A stretch of DNA of 16,207 nt, from assembly GCA_003833135.1 (NCBI GenBank), contig QZLH01000932.1, positions 35,517 to 51,723 on the forward strand, in the 5' to 3' direction. Shown here in pieces: positions 8,405 through 16,207 of the stretch (the stretch's first letter is position 1; each line of letters begins with the position of its first letter). The stretch comes from Oehlia diaphana (Eukaryota > Glomeromycota > Glomeromycetes > Glomerales > Glomeraceae). The notes under the pieces were generated by a model. The model was not told where the DNA came from. It saw only the letters and a program-made list of their open reading frames with translations, and made no database searches. A program made the position numbers and the translations under genes.

Positions 8405-8699
8405 TCACGGAAATAAAAAGAATTTTACTGCGGACGCTACAACCAATAGCGTAAAGGTACAGAGATTAGCGTAGTTGGACTGCATCATGGTGAATTAGTG
8501 TGTACGGTTAGGCCGTACATTTCAACAAAGGGTTATGGTGTCCTTCTAACGTTCCCTAAGAGGTCATTGGTATGTGCGCAGTCCTGTCCTTGAGGTCACT
8601 TCTATACCTTAGGGGGGCTTCCTGTCCAGATGGTCACTTAATGATACCACTTGGGGTCCAATGTGGCTAGATGGTCATCCTAGATGGTAAAGCTAAGGG

Positions 8700-8803
8700 T
8701 GCAATGTCTTTGTGGTAGTTTGACCTTCTGTTAAGTTCTAGACCAACCTTAGTGTTCGTGCACAGAACAGGTAGCATGGTTATGGGGTTCGATTCCCACT
8801 CTT
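8700..8803 (+). other. tRNA-like module 2 (unit 2), perfect B box
   Basis: The A-box-like word TGTCTTTGTGG is at 8705-8715 and an exact GGTTCGATTCC B box is at 8786-8796. The B box is identical in both tandem units while the flanks have diverged. Confidence 0.5.
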
Positions 8804-9299
8804 TGGGTCCTGGCTGATGATCCCTGGTGGTTGATACCCACCATAAGGGGTGATCCTGGATACTAGCCTGCTACTTTCTGTCTGAGTGGTCACTACATAG
8901 TATACCACTTGGGGTTTACAACTGTATCATCGGTGCTAAGTAATCGTGGGCTGTAGTGGCCTTTAAGTGAGACCTCGTACCTAAAATGATGGTATGGAAG
9001 GGGACTAGATAGTCGATGCTACTTGACGAAAGTCTTTCTCTGTGATAGTAAGTGCGTTAAATAAATTGAGTGCTAGTATCATGCAATGGAGGTATAAGGA
9101 CGAGTAAGCGGTGCACTCCTAGCTTCAGATCAGCCTAAATGGCCCATGGGGGATGTCCTTGCAATAGTGGTTCTGTCCTGAGGAATTAAGTACTTGGAAA
9201 TGGTAACCCAAGTGAGGATGATAGGAGTACTGGCTAACCTGGCCCTTTAAGGAGGGACAGATTGAAAGGCCTAGCCGTAAACTATAGCAAAAGTAGAAA

Positions 9300-9487
9300 G
9301 ACGATTTAACCACCATTCGACTCGTCATTATGAGACGATTCCAATGAGCTATGGCGCATCTTTCTACGATCATTGGATGCCAAGTTATTACGTAAAACGT
9401 AATATTTTTAGGTTTTGACAATTTTAACATGTCGAAACTATTTTGGCATTTTGGCATTTCGACAGATTTTAGTTTCGACATTTCAAC
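9300..9487. repeat. Dispersed repeat, copy C
   Basis: It begins GACGATTTAACCACC and shares the GAGACGATTCCAATGAGC and ATTGGATGCCAAGTTATTA blocks with copy B. Its CATCTTTCTACGAT (9357-9370) is the exact reverse complement of the 14 bases at 7314-7327 where unit 1 begins. A 10-bp inverted repeat, TGTCGAAACT (9430-9439) with AGTTTCGACA (9471-9480), lies at its end. The integrase remnant starts immediately after it. Confidence 0.75.
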
Positions 9488-10330
9488 AATAGCCTGTAGA
9501 ATTTCAGCAGGTAACTTTACCCATAACCATTACAAAGGTAAAACTTATAAAGCAGTACTTAATGTAGTAGACTGCGCCTCAAGATTTAAAACTTCAGTTC
9601 CGTTCAGATCAAAGAGTGCCAGTGAAGTTGCTAAGGTATTTAGGAGAATATATGAGAGTTGAAATAATCCATTGATATGGCCAAAGCTTCTACAATGTGA
9701 TAATGAAAGAGAATGGATGGGAAAGACTTTTTGTCTAATGCAAGAGCATAATGTAATAATTCAAGTAATCAGTCCATATAGCTATCGTAGAACTGCAATT
9801 GTAGAGCGTTTCAATCAGACACTCTTAAAAATTCTATATAAGATCCAGTACGCTGTTGAATCTATATCTTCTGATTCAAGATCAATAAGAGCATGGGTTG
9901 GGTATTTACCAAAAGCTATCGATTATCTGAATAACTACCCCACACATCTTATTAGAAAACCAGGTTCTTTGAAATGGGGACTAGCGCCTTTAGTGGCCAT
10001 TTCATTAAAGAAGGTCAAGTCCAGATCATCTATAAAATCCAAGCGTCCTGTTGTCTGTCCGCTATCTTCTTGCTAATGCTGAATGGGAAGGAGGTATAGA
10101 GAATCAGAGGTGCATAACTGATCCTATATAGTCACTAAGTCTTCATAAAATCCAAAAAATTATAGTATCTAAAAATGAACCTGTGCTTTATTATCTCGAT
10201 AATGAAGAATATACACCAAAGGAGGATTTGTAAGAGAGGAGTTGATGTTAATATCTAATCCAGAAAAAGTTGGTTATCCATCCCAAAGCATATTATCTGT
10301 GCATATTGCCTATACCACTAATAGAGAGAT
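9488..10330 (+). pseudogene. DDE integrase with C-terminal SH3-like domain, decayed and 5'-truncated
   Basis: The catalytic core is visible in one frame. First Asp at 9570-9572 (in LNVVDCASRF), second Asp at 9699-9701 (LLQCDNERE), Glu at 9804-9806 (IVERFNQTL), with 34 residues between the second Asp and the Glu. This is an rve-type integrase that would cut and join element DNA ends to a target. The C-terminal part follows (about 10057-10300, with EWEGG, TDPI and NEPVLYYL motifs and a final REELM). Lesions: TGA 9660-9662, frameshift near 10030-10057, TAG 10129-10131, frameshift near 10215-10224. The region upstream of the core is missing where copy C of the dispersed repeat abuts. It resembles the integrases of large DNA transposons in Rhizophagus more than those of LTR elements, but that is family recognition from memory. 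Confidence 0.75.
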
Positions 10331-10804
10331 AGACCAAGCTACCGATTATGCCAGAAGACATAATGGTTGATATCTAGGGAAGACTGGACAAATAAATGGT
10401 CATGGTGTATATCTTTAGTTTTGTGAAAATGGTGTACACCAGTGGGAGTATCCATTGAAATATATTATGAAAAAATTCAATTAGTGTCTTCTATGCCATC
10501 ATACTCAAGAGTGTAAATGCTGATATATTTTTACAGATCTACTAGGCAAAAAATTTCCACCATATAGGGCTAAATTCTTAAATGGACTACACTTAGATGG
10601 TTATAATGAGAAATTGCGCCTTGCATTCAAATACCAGGGTTCGTCTATATTATCAGGAGAATGAAACTTTGGAAATACAAAAGATACATGATCAGAAGAA
10701 GCAGAATATATGCAAGAACCAAGATATATGCCTTATTAACATGTGACCTTTTTCCCTATATTAAGCACACACTTATCGAAAAAGAATTCTTGAGTAATTT
10801 TTAA
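10230..10804 (+). pseudogene. Treble-clef plus PD-(D/E)XK-like nuclease, fused in frame to the integrase remnant
   Basis: The frame of the integrase tail (from 10230) continues without a stop for 46 codons into this module, so the ancestral protein was probably one polypeptide. A Cys/His cluster is seen first: Cys at about 10422, then HQWEYP, then C-x2-C at about 10485. Next come LLGKKF, the LDGYN motif and a YQG motif, as in the Vsr-like/restriction-like nuclease family common in these fungi. Stops fall at 10368, 10416, 10482 and 10521, with frameshifts near 10640 and 10740 and an end at 10802-10804. The residue before YQG is Lys (10629-10631), where I expect Glu from the family, so the catalytic site would also be damaged. 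Nuclease function is inferred from the motifs. Confidence 0.6.
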
Positions 10805-10929
10805 AGTTAGGTTGAGAGAGAACTATTTTCTTAGCATTTTCCAAGATCGTGCAGTCCCGCAAATTTGTAAGATTATTTTAGATTATCATAATAATAGTTT
10901 GACATGAAAATAAAAAAGCTTGAACCAGT

Positions 10930-11422
10930 TGATAGGCTCATTTACCATATTAACGAGATTAAAGATGCTCAAAGATTTAATGGATATTTGTCTGTTCCCC
11001 AATGGCCTTTCACCCAACTTCTTATCTAATGTAGCCTGACTTTGGATCTGGATTAAACCACTTGGTAACCAATCCAAGTCCTTAATTCAGATGTCTGAAA
11101 TTTGTATTGGTAAAAGTCTACTTGTTCTGGAAGAGGAACAGGCTATGTACCTTCTTTTATCACAAATAAAAAATTTAGTATGCACAGCTAATAATCTTTC
11201 TTATAACAGGTAAATAAAGAACAAATACATCGTGCAAAAAATTTAGAAATTTACTGAAAGGAGGTGATTGCAGAACTAAATAAGATTAGTTATCAGTATA
11301 ATATAATAAATTATAAACTTGTTTGATAGATTATATAAATTGCTAATAAATTTTATTATAGAAGGATTCTGTCGGTAAAGCGAAAACTTGAAGAAGAAGA
11401 AAAGGAAAATCTTAATCTATAA
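10930..11422 (+). pseudogene. Decayed unidentified coding stretch with charged C-terminal tail
   Basis: Plus-strand frames read as protein with few interruptions. The first part contains LWIWIKPLGN (about 11039-11070) and a long run including LLVLEEEQAMYLLLSQI to about 11210. After a frameshift near 11211 it continues with VNKEQIHRAKNLEIY, a stop at about 11254, then VIAELNKISYQYNIIN. More stops follow near 11324, and a final Lys/Glu-rich stretch, KRKLEEEEKEN, ends at 11422. The composition of the tail suggests a coiled coil. I recognise the style from proteins repeated in this fungal group but cannot name the family. It sits between the nuclease and the CRN header on the same strand and may belong to the same mobile element. 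Confidence 0.45.
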
Positions 11423-11437
11423 TCAAAAAAGAGCCGA

Positions 11438-11785
11438 TCTACTATTACTCTCTTTTGCATAGTTCAAGAAAATATTTATAATGCCTTTACTATCAATATT
11501 AATAGGAACAAAACCATTAGTGAACTTAAGAGTTTAATTTAAAAAAAGAAATATAATGATTTTGCTGGTATTGATCCTGATCAACTTAAACTCTGGCAGG
11601 TTGAAATTCCTGATGAACATTATGATGAGTTAGTTAATCTTCAATTACATGAGAATAATGAACTTCTTGTAACAAAGAGTATTTTACTAAAGATTCTGCT
11701 GATGAATATATTCATATCATTGTATCTTTACCAGAAACTGCCAAAACTAAACAAGAGATAAATAAAGTAGCAAAGTCTATATATA
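11438..11785 (+). pseudogene. Crinkler (CRN) ubiquitin-like header domain, first exon, decayed
   Basis: The frame from 11438 encodes the CRN header pattern: TITLFCIV, then NAFTINI, DFAGIDPDQLKLWQVEIPDD and NELLVTK. CRN headers form a ubiquitin-like fold thought to guide the effector. Lesions: the codon at the expected start (11435-11437) is CGA, and the frame upstream reaches TAA at 11420-11422 without any ATG. A TAA lies at 11540-11542. Near 11677 the sense shifts by one base (a loss of 3n+1 or gain of 3n+2 bases), after which EYFTKDSADEYIHIIVSLPE follows. The exon ends at a GTATGT splice donor. The gene could not make a full-length product as it stands. Confidence 0.8.
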
Positions 11786-11854
11786 GTATGTATATTGGCT
11801 ATATTGAAGGAATTTTATAATTAAAATTATACTAATCTATATTTGTAATTGTAG
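11786..11854 (+). other. 69-nt GT-AG intron in the CRN gene
   Basis: The intron starts GTATGT, has a TACTAAT branch site at 11830-11836 and ends TTGTAG. It contains in-frame stops (11818-11820 and 11833-11835). Removing it joins the second header frame (after the shift) exactly in phase to the downstream segment that encodes FNIIVNPK. The fit of all three signals with the reading frame makes this a well supported intron, though it was not observed in RNA. Confidence 0.75.
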
Positions 11855-11869
11855 AATTCAATATTATAG

Positions 11870-12778
11870 TTAATCCAAAATGCACAATGCACAAAGGCAT
11901 TTAACTGGGTTGCAAATATAGAACAGGTGACCCTTAAAGACCTTAAAGAAACTATATTTTCTTTATATCAATTTCCAGAACTTGAAAAAAATGGTGCAAC
12001 ACTTGCCTTTTCATGCAATGATAAAAAATATTCTCCTCAAATTAACTTGGAGTTTCAAAATATGCTCCAGTTATTTGTGTTAAAAAGAAGCTTCAAATTC
12101 ACTGTATTTATAGAAACATCATTATCCTTCTCCTCTTGGACCTTTCCAAAAGTATGTCAGCTATATAAACTTAGTGAAGATAGTGATCCATCATTATCAG
12201 TGTTTTCTCTTTTTAATTGTGAATTTATAAATTTGGATGATGAAAAGTCACAAGTAATAATTAAACATCTAATGACTGATTTAAATTTCCATTTTAAAGC
12301 TATTCCTATAGGAAATGAAGCATCAAAAAGTCAATATGTTTGTTCATATCTTGTAGCTATTGCCAATCTTTTTAAGGATAAATTTAAGATTTGTCCAGAA
12401 AAAAATGTCTCAGGTCTAAATAGTCATGGACCAGTAGATTTTGCTTTAATTCAAGTTCAGACTTCTAGGATAATTGGCATTACTGAAATTAAAGATAAAG
12501 TTTTTCAACAAGATGTTGCTCAAAATGCAGTTCAATGTGAATCAGCTTTATTAAATAATAAGAAAAAAGTTTTTTGTATTATAACTGATTCTGAGAAATG
12601 GTTTTTTTTGGAATGTTCATTAGATAATGAAAGAAACCCCATGTTTAAACTATCAAAACCAGTGGTTGTTATATATGGAGATAAAGATATGGAAAATCTA
12701 GTTAAAAAAGTTCTTGGACATATTGCATGGTTATTAGAGGAGGCTCAAAAACTGGATGAATTAGAAGATAAAAATTAA
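11870..12778 (+). CDS. Crinkler (CRN) body with PD-(D/E)XK nuclease-like C-terminal domain
   Basis: The frame is open from the stop at 11867-11869 to TAA at 12776-12778, about 302 codons. It has no ATG at the expected place: the first in-frame ATG is 12062-12064. The linker AFNWVANIEQ and the block SWTFPKVCQLYKLS are typical of Rhizophagus CRN proteins. Numbering from 11927 as residue 1, nuclease residues are Asp171 (in HGPVDFAL) and Glu187-x-Lys189 (in GITEIKDK), followed by AQNAVQCES. This is a restriction-endonuclease-like active site (D...ExK), expected to act on nucleic acid. A helical charged tail ends the protein. A 7-bp tandem duplication at 11881-11894 throws this frame out of phase with the exon start at 11855. 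It may be a pseudogene body or a truncated protein starting within the frame. Confidence 0.75.
   Translation, partial: LIQNAQCTKAFNWVANIEQVTLKDLKETIFSLYQFPELEKNGATLAFSCNDKKYSPQINLEFQNMLQLFVLKRSFKFTVFIETSLSFSSWTFPKVCQLYKLSEDSDPSLSVFSLFNCEFINLDDEKSQVIIKHLMTDLNFHFKAIPIGNEASKSQYVCSYLVAIANLFKDKFKICPEKNVSGLNSHGPVDFALIQVQTSRIIGITEIKDKVFQQDVAQNAVQCESALLNNKKKVFCIITDSEKWFFLECSLDNERNPMFKLSKPVVVIYGDKDMENLVKKVLGHIAWLLEEAQKLDELEDKN
11881..11894 (+). repeat. 7-bp tandem duplication breaking the CRN frame
   Basis: TGCACAA occurs twice in direct succession (11881-11887 and 11888-11894). The exon upstream reads in one phase (NIIVNPKC) and the body downstream in another, and the offset equals the extra 7 bases. 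Replication slippage or a transposon excision footprint could cause this. Confidence 0.85.
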
Positions 12779-13605
12779 TATATCTAGATTTAGAATGTAT
12801 ACATCAAAATTTAGTTTCATAATATTGTTTAATTTCATCAATCAAAATTATAATTTCCATTATTTGAATAATATCTTTACTATTATTTTCTTATAAATTT
12901 TTAGGATAATAAGTTATAATTAAGCATTAAATTTCCAGTCTTAACAAATTTGTTATTATTATAATCCAGTAAATTTATTTATTACATTAATAAAAAATAT
13001 GTTCAATAATGTGAATTTTGTAAATTATAAATTCTAGAAAGTTTGGTTTGATCACTAATTATAATAAATTATAAAATCACTATAAATGATTTAAATTGGT
13101 GCTGTAATACAAAATCACAATTATCTCTGCTAATCAAGATAAAATAACTGAATTCTTTATAAAAATTTTATTCAGATTAATCGGTCATAGATAATTCCAA
13201 AATAATAGGATGCTACAGTTGCTATATGATTTTTCTTTCAATTATAGCATAGTAATATAAAATATTTCATATTATCTATGCAGAAAAATAGGATTACAAA
13301 GGTTTGAATTCATTTAATTTAAAATTATCTTTTTTACCTTAAAGTTAAAATTATTGTATATTAAAGCATTATTAACAATTAAAAGTATAAGAAATCTACT
13401 TAAATACAAACCAATTTTAAAACATAAATACAAAATTTACCAAATTCTTGGTTATAAGATTATGTTTAATATATGAAATCAAGAATTATTAAATAAATAC
13501 ATTTTGTATATATAGTTTCACTTAAAATTGTAAAGCCATAAGTTCTTAGGGCCATATAGTTAACTTTTTAGATATATTATACAGGAATCATAAAAACTAA
13601 TTCTG
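12779..13605. other. AT-rich region, no gene seen
   Basis: Low-complexity AT-rich sequence follows the CRN body. It has no open frame of interest on either strand and no RNA gene that I recognise. The first 100-200 bases presumably served as the 3' untranslated region of the CRN gene; AATAAA-like words are frequent but not informative in such AT-rich DNA. Confidence 0.5.
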
Positions 13606-14737
13606 TATGAAGCACCATACTGATCAAAAGTTTGGAATTAAACCCCAGATCAAATCCCAGATTTATCTGGAGTGAAAATGGATTAATCCACATTTTATCC
13701 AAGATTTTCCTATATTTCTGATCCATGTTTTATCCCTGATTAATTCCTTAAATTTGACTAAAATTACATCACACCCAATTAGGAATGGCAACGGTTGGTC
13801 ATGGTTGGTCATCGGTCAGTCATAACCAGTCAAGAACCTTTGACCGACCAACCAACCATTTGACTGACCGTTTGATCGACTGTTTGACTGACTAGTCTGA
13901 CCGACCATTTAACTGATCCTGAAAATGTTTGTGAAACTTTTTTTTTATGAAATACTTAATAAAAATGTTTTTGCAACGTTTTCTATTAAAATAATTAAAA
14001 CCCATTTGTGAAGCATTTTTTTATTAAATTTTATATTAAAAGACATTTTACAAATATTTCAGGATCGGTTAAACGGTCAGTCAAACAGTCAGTTAAATGG
14101 TCAGTCAGACTGATCGATCAAATGGTCAGTCAGAAGTCTTTGACTGACCGATATCAGTTACAGTCATGACTGGTTATAACCGGTTAATGACTGTGACCAT
14201 TGCCATCCCTATACCCAATTATAAAACCCTGGATTAATCCATATTTTATTCTAGGTTTAATCTATATTTTATTCTGAATTTGATTTTATCTATATTTGAT
14301 TTTACCCTGGTAATATAAATCCAACATTACAAAATCAATTAATGATCATGTAAACTTCAATAGAATTTTTTTTATTTTAAAGTTATAAGAGAAGTTTCTA
14401 AAATGGTTTTATAAACAAAGAAATTCTGATTACATGACTTAGAAACTTCTGTGATATAGTCTAAGGATAAAATATAATCCAGGATAAAATATAATTTGGG
14501 ATAAATTATGAATTTAATTCAGGGTTTGATAATTGGTATGATGTAATTTTTGGTGAAATTTAAGGAATTAATCTGGGATAAAATGTGGATCAGATCCAGG
14601 GTAAAATATAGGAAAATCTGGGGTAAAGTATAGGAAAATCTGGGATAAAATATGGATTTATCTATTTTCATCCCAGATGAATCCAGGGTTTGATCTAGGG
14701 TTTAACCCCAAACTTTTAATCAGTATGGCGGCTCATA
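13606..14737. mobile_element. Large foldback MITE with TA ends (Tc1/mariner-like)
   Basis: The first 30 bases (from TA at 13606) match the reverse complement of the last 30 (to TA at 14736-14737) at 26 positions. Both arms contain CCATACTGAT, AAAAGTTTGG and TTAAACCC. The arms continue inward with GGATAAAAT-type and AGATTTTCCTATA words, AATTCCTTAAATTT and AAATTACATCA, down to AGAAGTTTCTAA (14390-14401) against TTAGAAACTTCT (14439-14450). It is therefore a palindrome over nearly its whole length, about 690 bp once the nested insertion (13780-14211 plus an 8-bp duplication) is set aside. It encodes no transposase. TA ends suggest Tc1/mariner-type transposition. Confidence 0.75.
13780..14211. mobile_element. 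Nested 432-bp hAT-like foldback MITE
   Basis: The ends are TAGGAATGGCAACGG and CCATTGCCATCCCTA, inverted matches with 2 differences in 15. Flanking words CACCCAAT (13772-13779) and TACCCAAT (14212-14219) agree at 7 of 8 bases and fit an 8-bp hAT target duplication. Arms of about 150-165 bp are full of GGTCAGTC/GACTGACC words, surrounding a T-rich centre. It interrupts the left arm of the larger palindrome, so it is the younger insertion. Confidence 0.75.
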
Positions 14738-14887
14738 ATTCTGGTATTAATTACCTCCTGTATAAATGAACTGAATTGAATTGAATAATATGAAGCGCGT
14801 AATATACTATTGGACATTCCAATTCTGGTTAATGAAATTATGATCATTCCCATCCTATCGGCCACAGCAGAACTTTTTCAAACTTTC
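14738..14887. other. Spacer between foldback and T-rich array
   Basis: Ordinary AT-rich sequence with a slightly GC-richer patch at about 14850-14875. No gene or RNA element was recognised. Confidence 0.4.
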
Positions 14888-15285
14888 CTTTTTTCGGGTT
14901 GGTTTTATTTAAATCCGACATTTTTTTTTCTGACAATTTTTTAGTAATTTTTTATTTAATTTACATATTTTTTTTTTATTATTGTTAAATAAGTATATTT
15001 TTTTAAACTTGAATCTAGATCAGGGGATGTAGGCTCCTTTTTTTCGAGTTCTAATTTTAATAAAAAATTTTTTTTCTAATTACTTTTTTGCTAATTTTTT
15101 TTCATTCTTTATATTTCAAATCGATACCTGCAATGCTATAATAAGCGCCTTTTTTCTGATATTTATTTTAATAAAGTTCTTTTTTTCCCAATTATTTTTT
15201 TACTAATTTTTTTCTTTCAATTTTTTTTTTCATTCTTTTATCATTTAGGTTTGGATCAATGTCTGTGCCGTGATATAATTGAAAA
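14888..15285. repeat. Three-copy T-rich tandem repeat
   Basis: Three units run at about 14888-15030, 15037-15147 and 15148-15281. Each has a TTTTTTC-TATTTAAT block, a T-rich tract with ACTAATTTTT or GTAATTTTTTA, and then a mixed segment of about 30 bases (15007-15036, 15117-15149, 15249-15281). The mixed segments share words like GATC-AT-CCTGC and GCTATAAT in diverged form. Steps are about 110 and 131 bp. The plan is like that of the array at 1020-3980, but the sequences are not obviously the same family. Confidence 0.5.
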
Positions 15286-16207
15286 AAAATATTTTTTTTT
15301 ATTAGAATAAATATGTTTTGTATGATTTTTTTTTTTAGTAAGAATAAATATATTTTTTTACTTGTAAAATTAAAAAAACATATCTAGCCAAAAAAAAAAA
15401 AAATTAAATTGATTTTAAAATCCAAATTGAAATCATTTAGAATAATTATACAAAAAAATTAATATCAAACTATAAAGTTATTAATAACTTTAATTATTAA
15501 TTGAAATATTGCCTTTATATTGGAATTCTTAAACCCACTTAAGTATTCATTTAAATTTTGTAATTATACATGAATAATTATTAAATTAAATTCTGGAGTA
15601 AAAAATTCAAAGAAACTAAAGAAACTAACTTTCTATTTGTACTATATTTTGTAATTCTTGCATAATCCTATAATTTAATATTTACAAAATAGTAAATATA
15701 GTAATCGTATATATTGGTATATTTACAGTATGTATAGAACTGACAATTAAATGAGTGTTTAGGGAAATAAATAACTAATGTAAAATGATTAAAGAATTTA
15801 ATAACAATGTAAAATGCGTTAATATTATGAAAAAATGAGTGATAAAACTTTAGGTTACTTTCTAAAAACTATGAATTAATTATAATTATATTTTACCAAG
15901 GTAAATATTTTTTTCTTATACTTATTATAATGAAACCGTTGTTTGTGTTCGATATTCAATTCTTTGGCATTATTAATTTTTATAAATGTTTGTCTGTTAC
16001 ATGTTTATTTTTCTTTTGCTTGTTATAATAAAGTTTTCATATTAAAATAGCATTGGAAAGCTTACTGATTTTTTGGATTTTCCACATAATGATCGGCATA
16101 TAATAAATTTTTTTTTTAGCGATAGTATGCTTTTGAATGATAAATTTCTGACGATCATCTTCCAAATTTATTCACTTTTTCGCTCAATTTGGAATTTGTT
16201 GTACGAT
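15286..16207. other. AT-rich region, no supported gene; open frame at the right edge
   Basis: Poly-A/T runs and simple AT-rich sequence fill this stretch. An ATG at 16127 opens a frame of 27 codons that runs off the window, preceded by a T run and TTTAG that could be a splice acceptor. The encoded piece matches no family that I know, so it is only noted, not called as a gene. Confidence 0.3.

Larger units (their letters stand above)
8305..9292 (+). repeat. 988-bp tandem unit 2 with tRNA-like modules
   Basis: Second copy of the unit at 7317, again 988 bp between the recurring GTAGAAAGA starts (8305 and 9293). The A/B boxes are retained in both modules. The copies differ by scattered changes and small gaps, so the duplication is not recent. 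After it the same start word, GTAGAAAGACGATTT, leads straight into copy C of the dispersed repeat. Confidence 0.75.

Noticed and set aside
9125..9481. Minus-strand open frame of 118 codons
   Set aside because: It spans the end of tandem unit 2 and repeat copy C, two unrelated repeats, and has no domain.
10886..11077. Minus-strand open frame of 63 codons
   Set aside because: It is the reverse of the decayed plus-strand coding stretch, whose plus-strand motifs are far more protein-like.
11927..11929. Start of the CRN body at GTG
   Set aside because: GTG is not a normal nuclear start codon in fungi, and protein similarity continues upstream (AFNWVANIEQ); the frame is a continuation of an exon.

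Overview
The window looks like nuclear DNA of an arbuscular mycorrhizal fungus (Glomeromycotina, most like Rhizophagus). It is very AT-rich, crowded with decayed transposons and hairpin elements, carries a GT-AG intron, and holds a Crinkler-type (CRN) gene with the header and body typical of that lineage. The assignment is by recognition of protein families, not by a search. No rRNA, standard tRNA or clearly intact full-length gene is present. The only long undamaged reading frame is the C-terminal body of the CRN gene.

Layout. 1-346: a 140-bp hairpin element running into a dispersed repeat (copy A). 708-945: a foldback built of a short GCAAATATT-type motif. About 1020-3980: a 3-kb array of roughly 23 diverged units, about 110-140 bp apart, each shaped like a tiny exon followed by a small intron with a palindrome at the branch-point position. 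4522-4674: a hAT-like MITE with a perfect 8-bp target duplication. 4990-7128: a 5'-truncated LINE (RNase H, CCHC knuckle, 3' tail) with several stops and frameshifts. 7149-9487: two direct copies (B and C) of the dispersed repeat bracket two tandem 988-bp units, each with two tRNA-like A-box/B-box pairs.

9488-12778, all on the plus strand: a decayed DDE integrase with its C-terminal domain, continuing in the same frame into a treble-clef plus PD-(D/E)XK-like nuclease; a second decayed coding stretch that I cannot name; then a CRN gene. The CRN header has lost its start and carries a stop and a frameshift, a 69-nt intron is still recognisable, and the nuclease body is open for about 300 codons.

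13606-14737: a large foldback MITE with TA ends (Tc1/mariner style), carrying a nested 432-bp hAT-like foldback in its left arm. 14888-15285: three copies of a T-rich tandem unit. The remainder is AT-rich DNA in which I see no gene.

The coding modules do not appear to act together as a working pathway now. The points of most interest are the micro-exon/mini-intron array, the tandem tRNA-like units, and the integrase-nuclease remnant directly upstream of a CRN gene whose nuclease body alone has stayed open.
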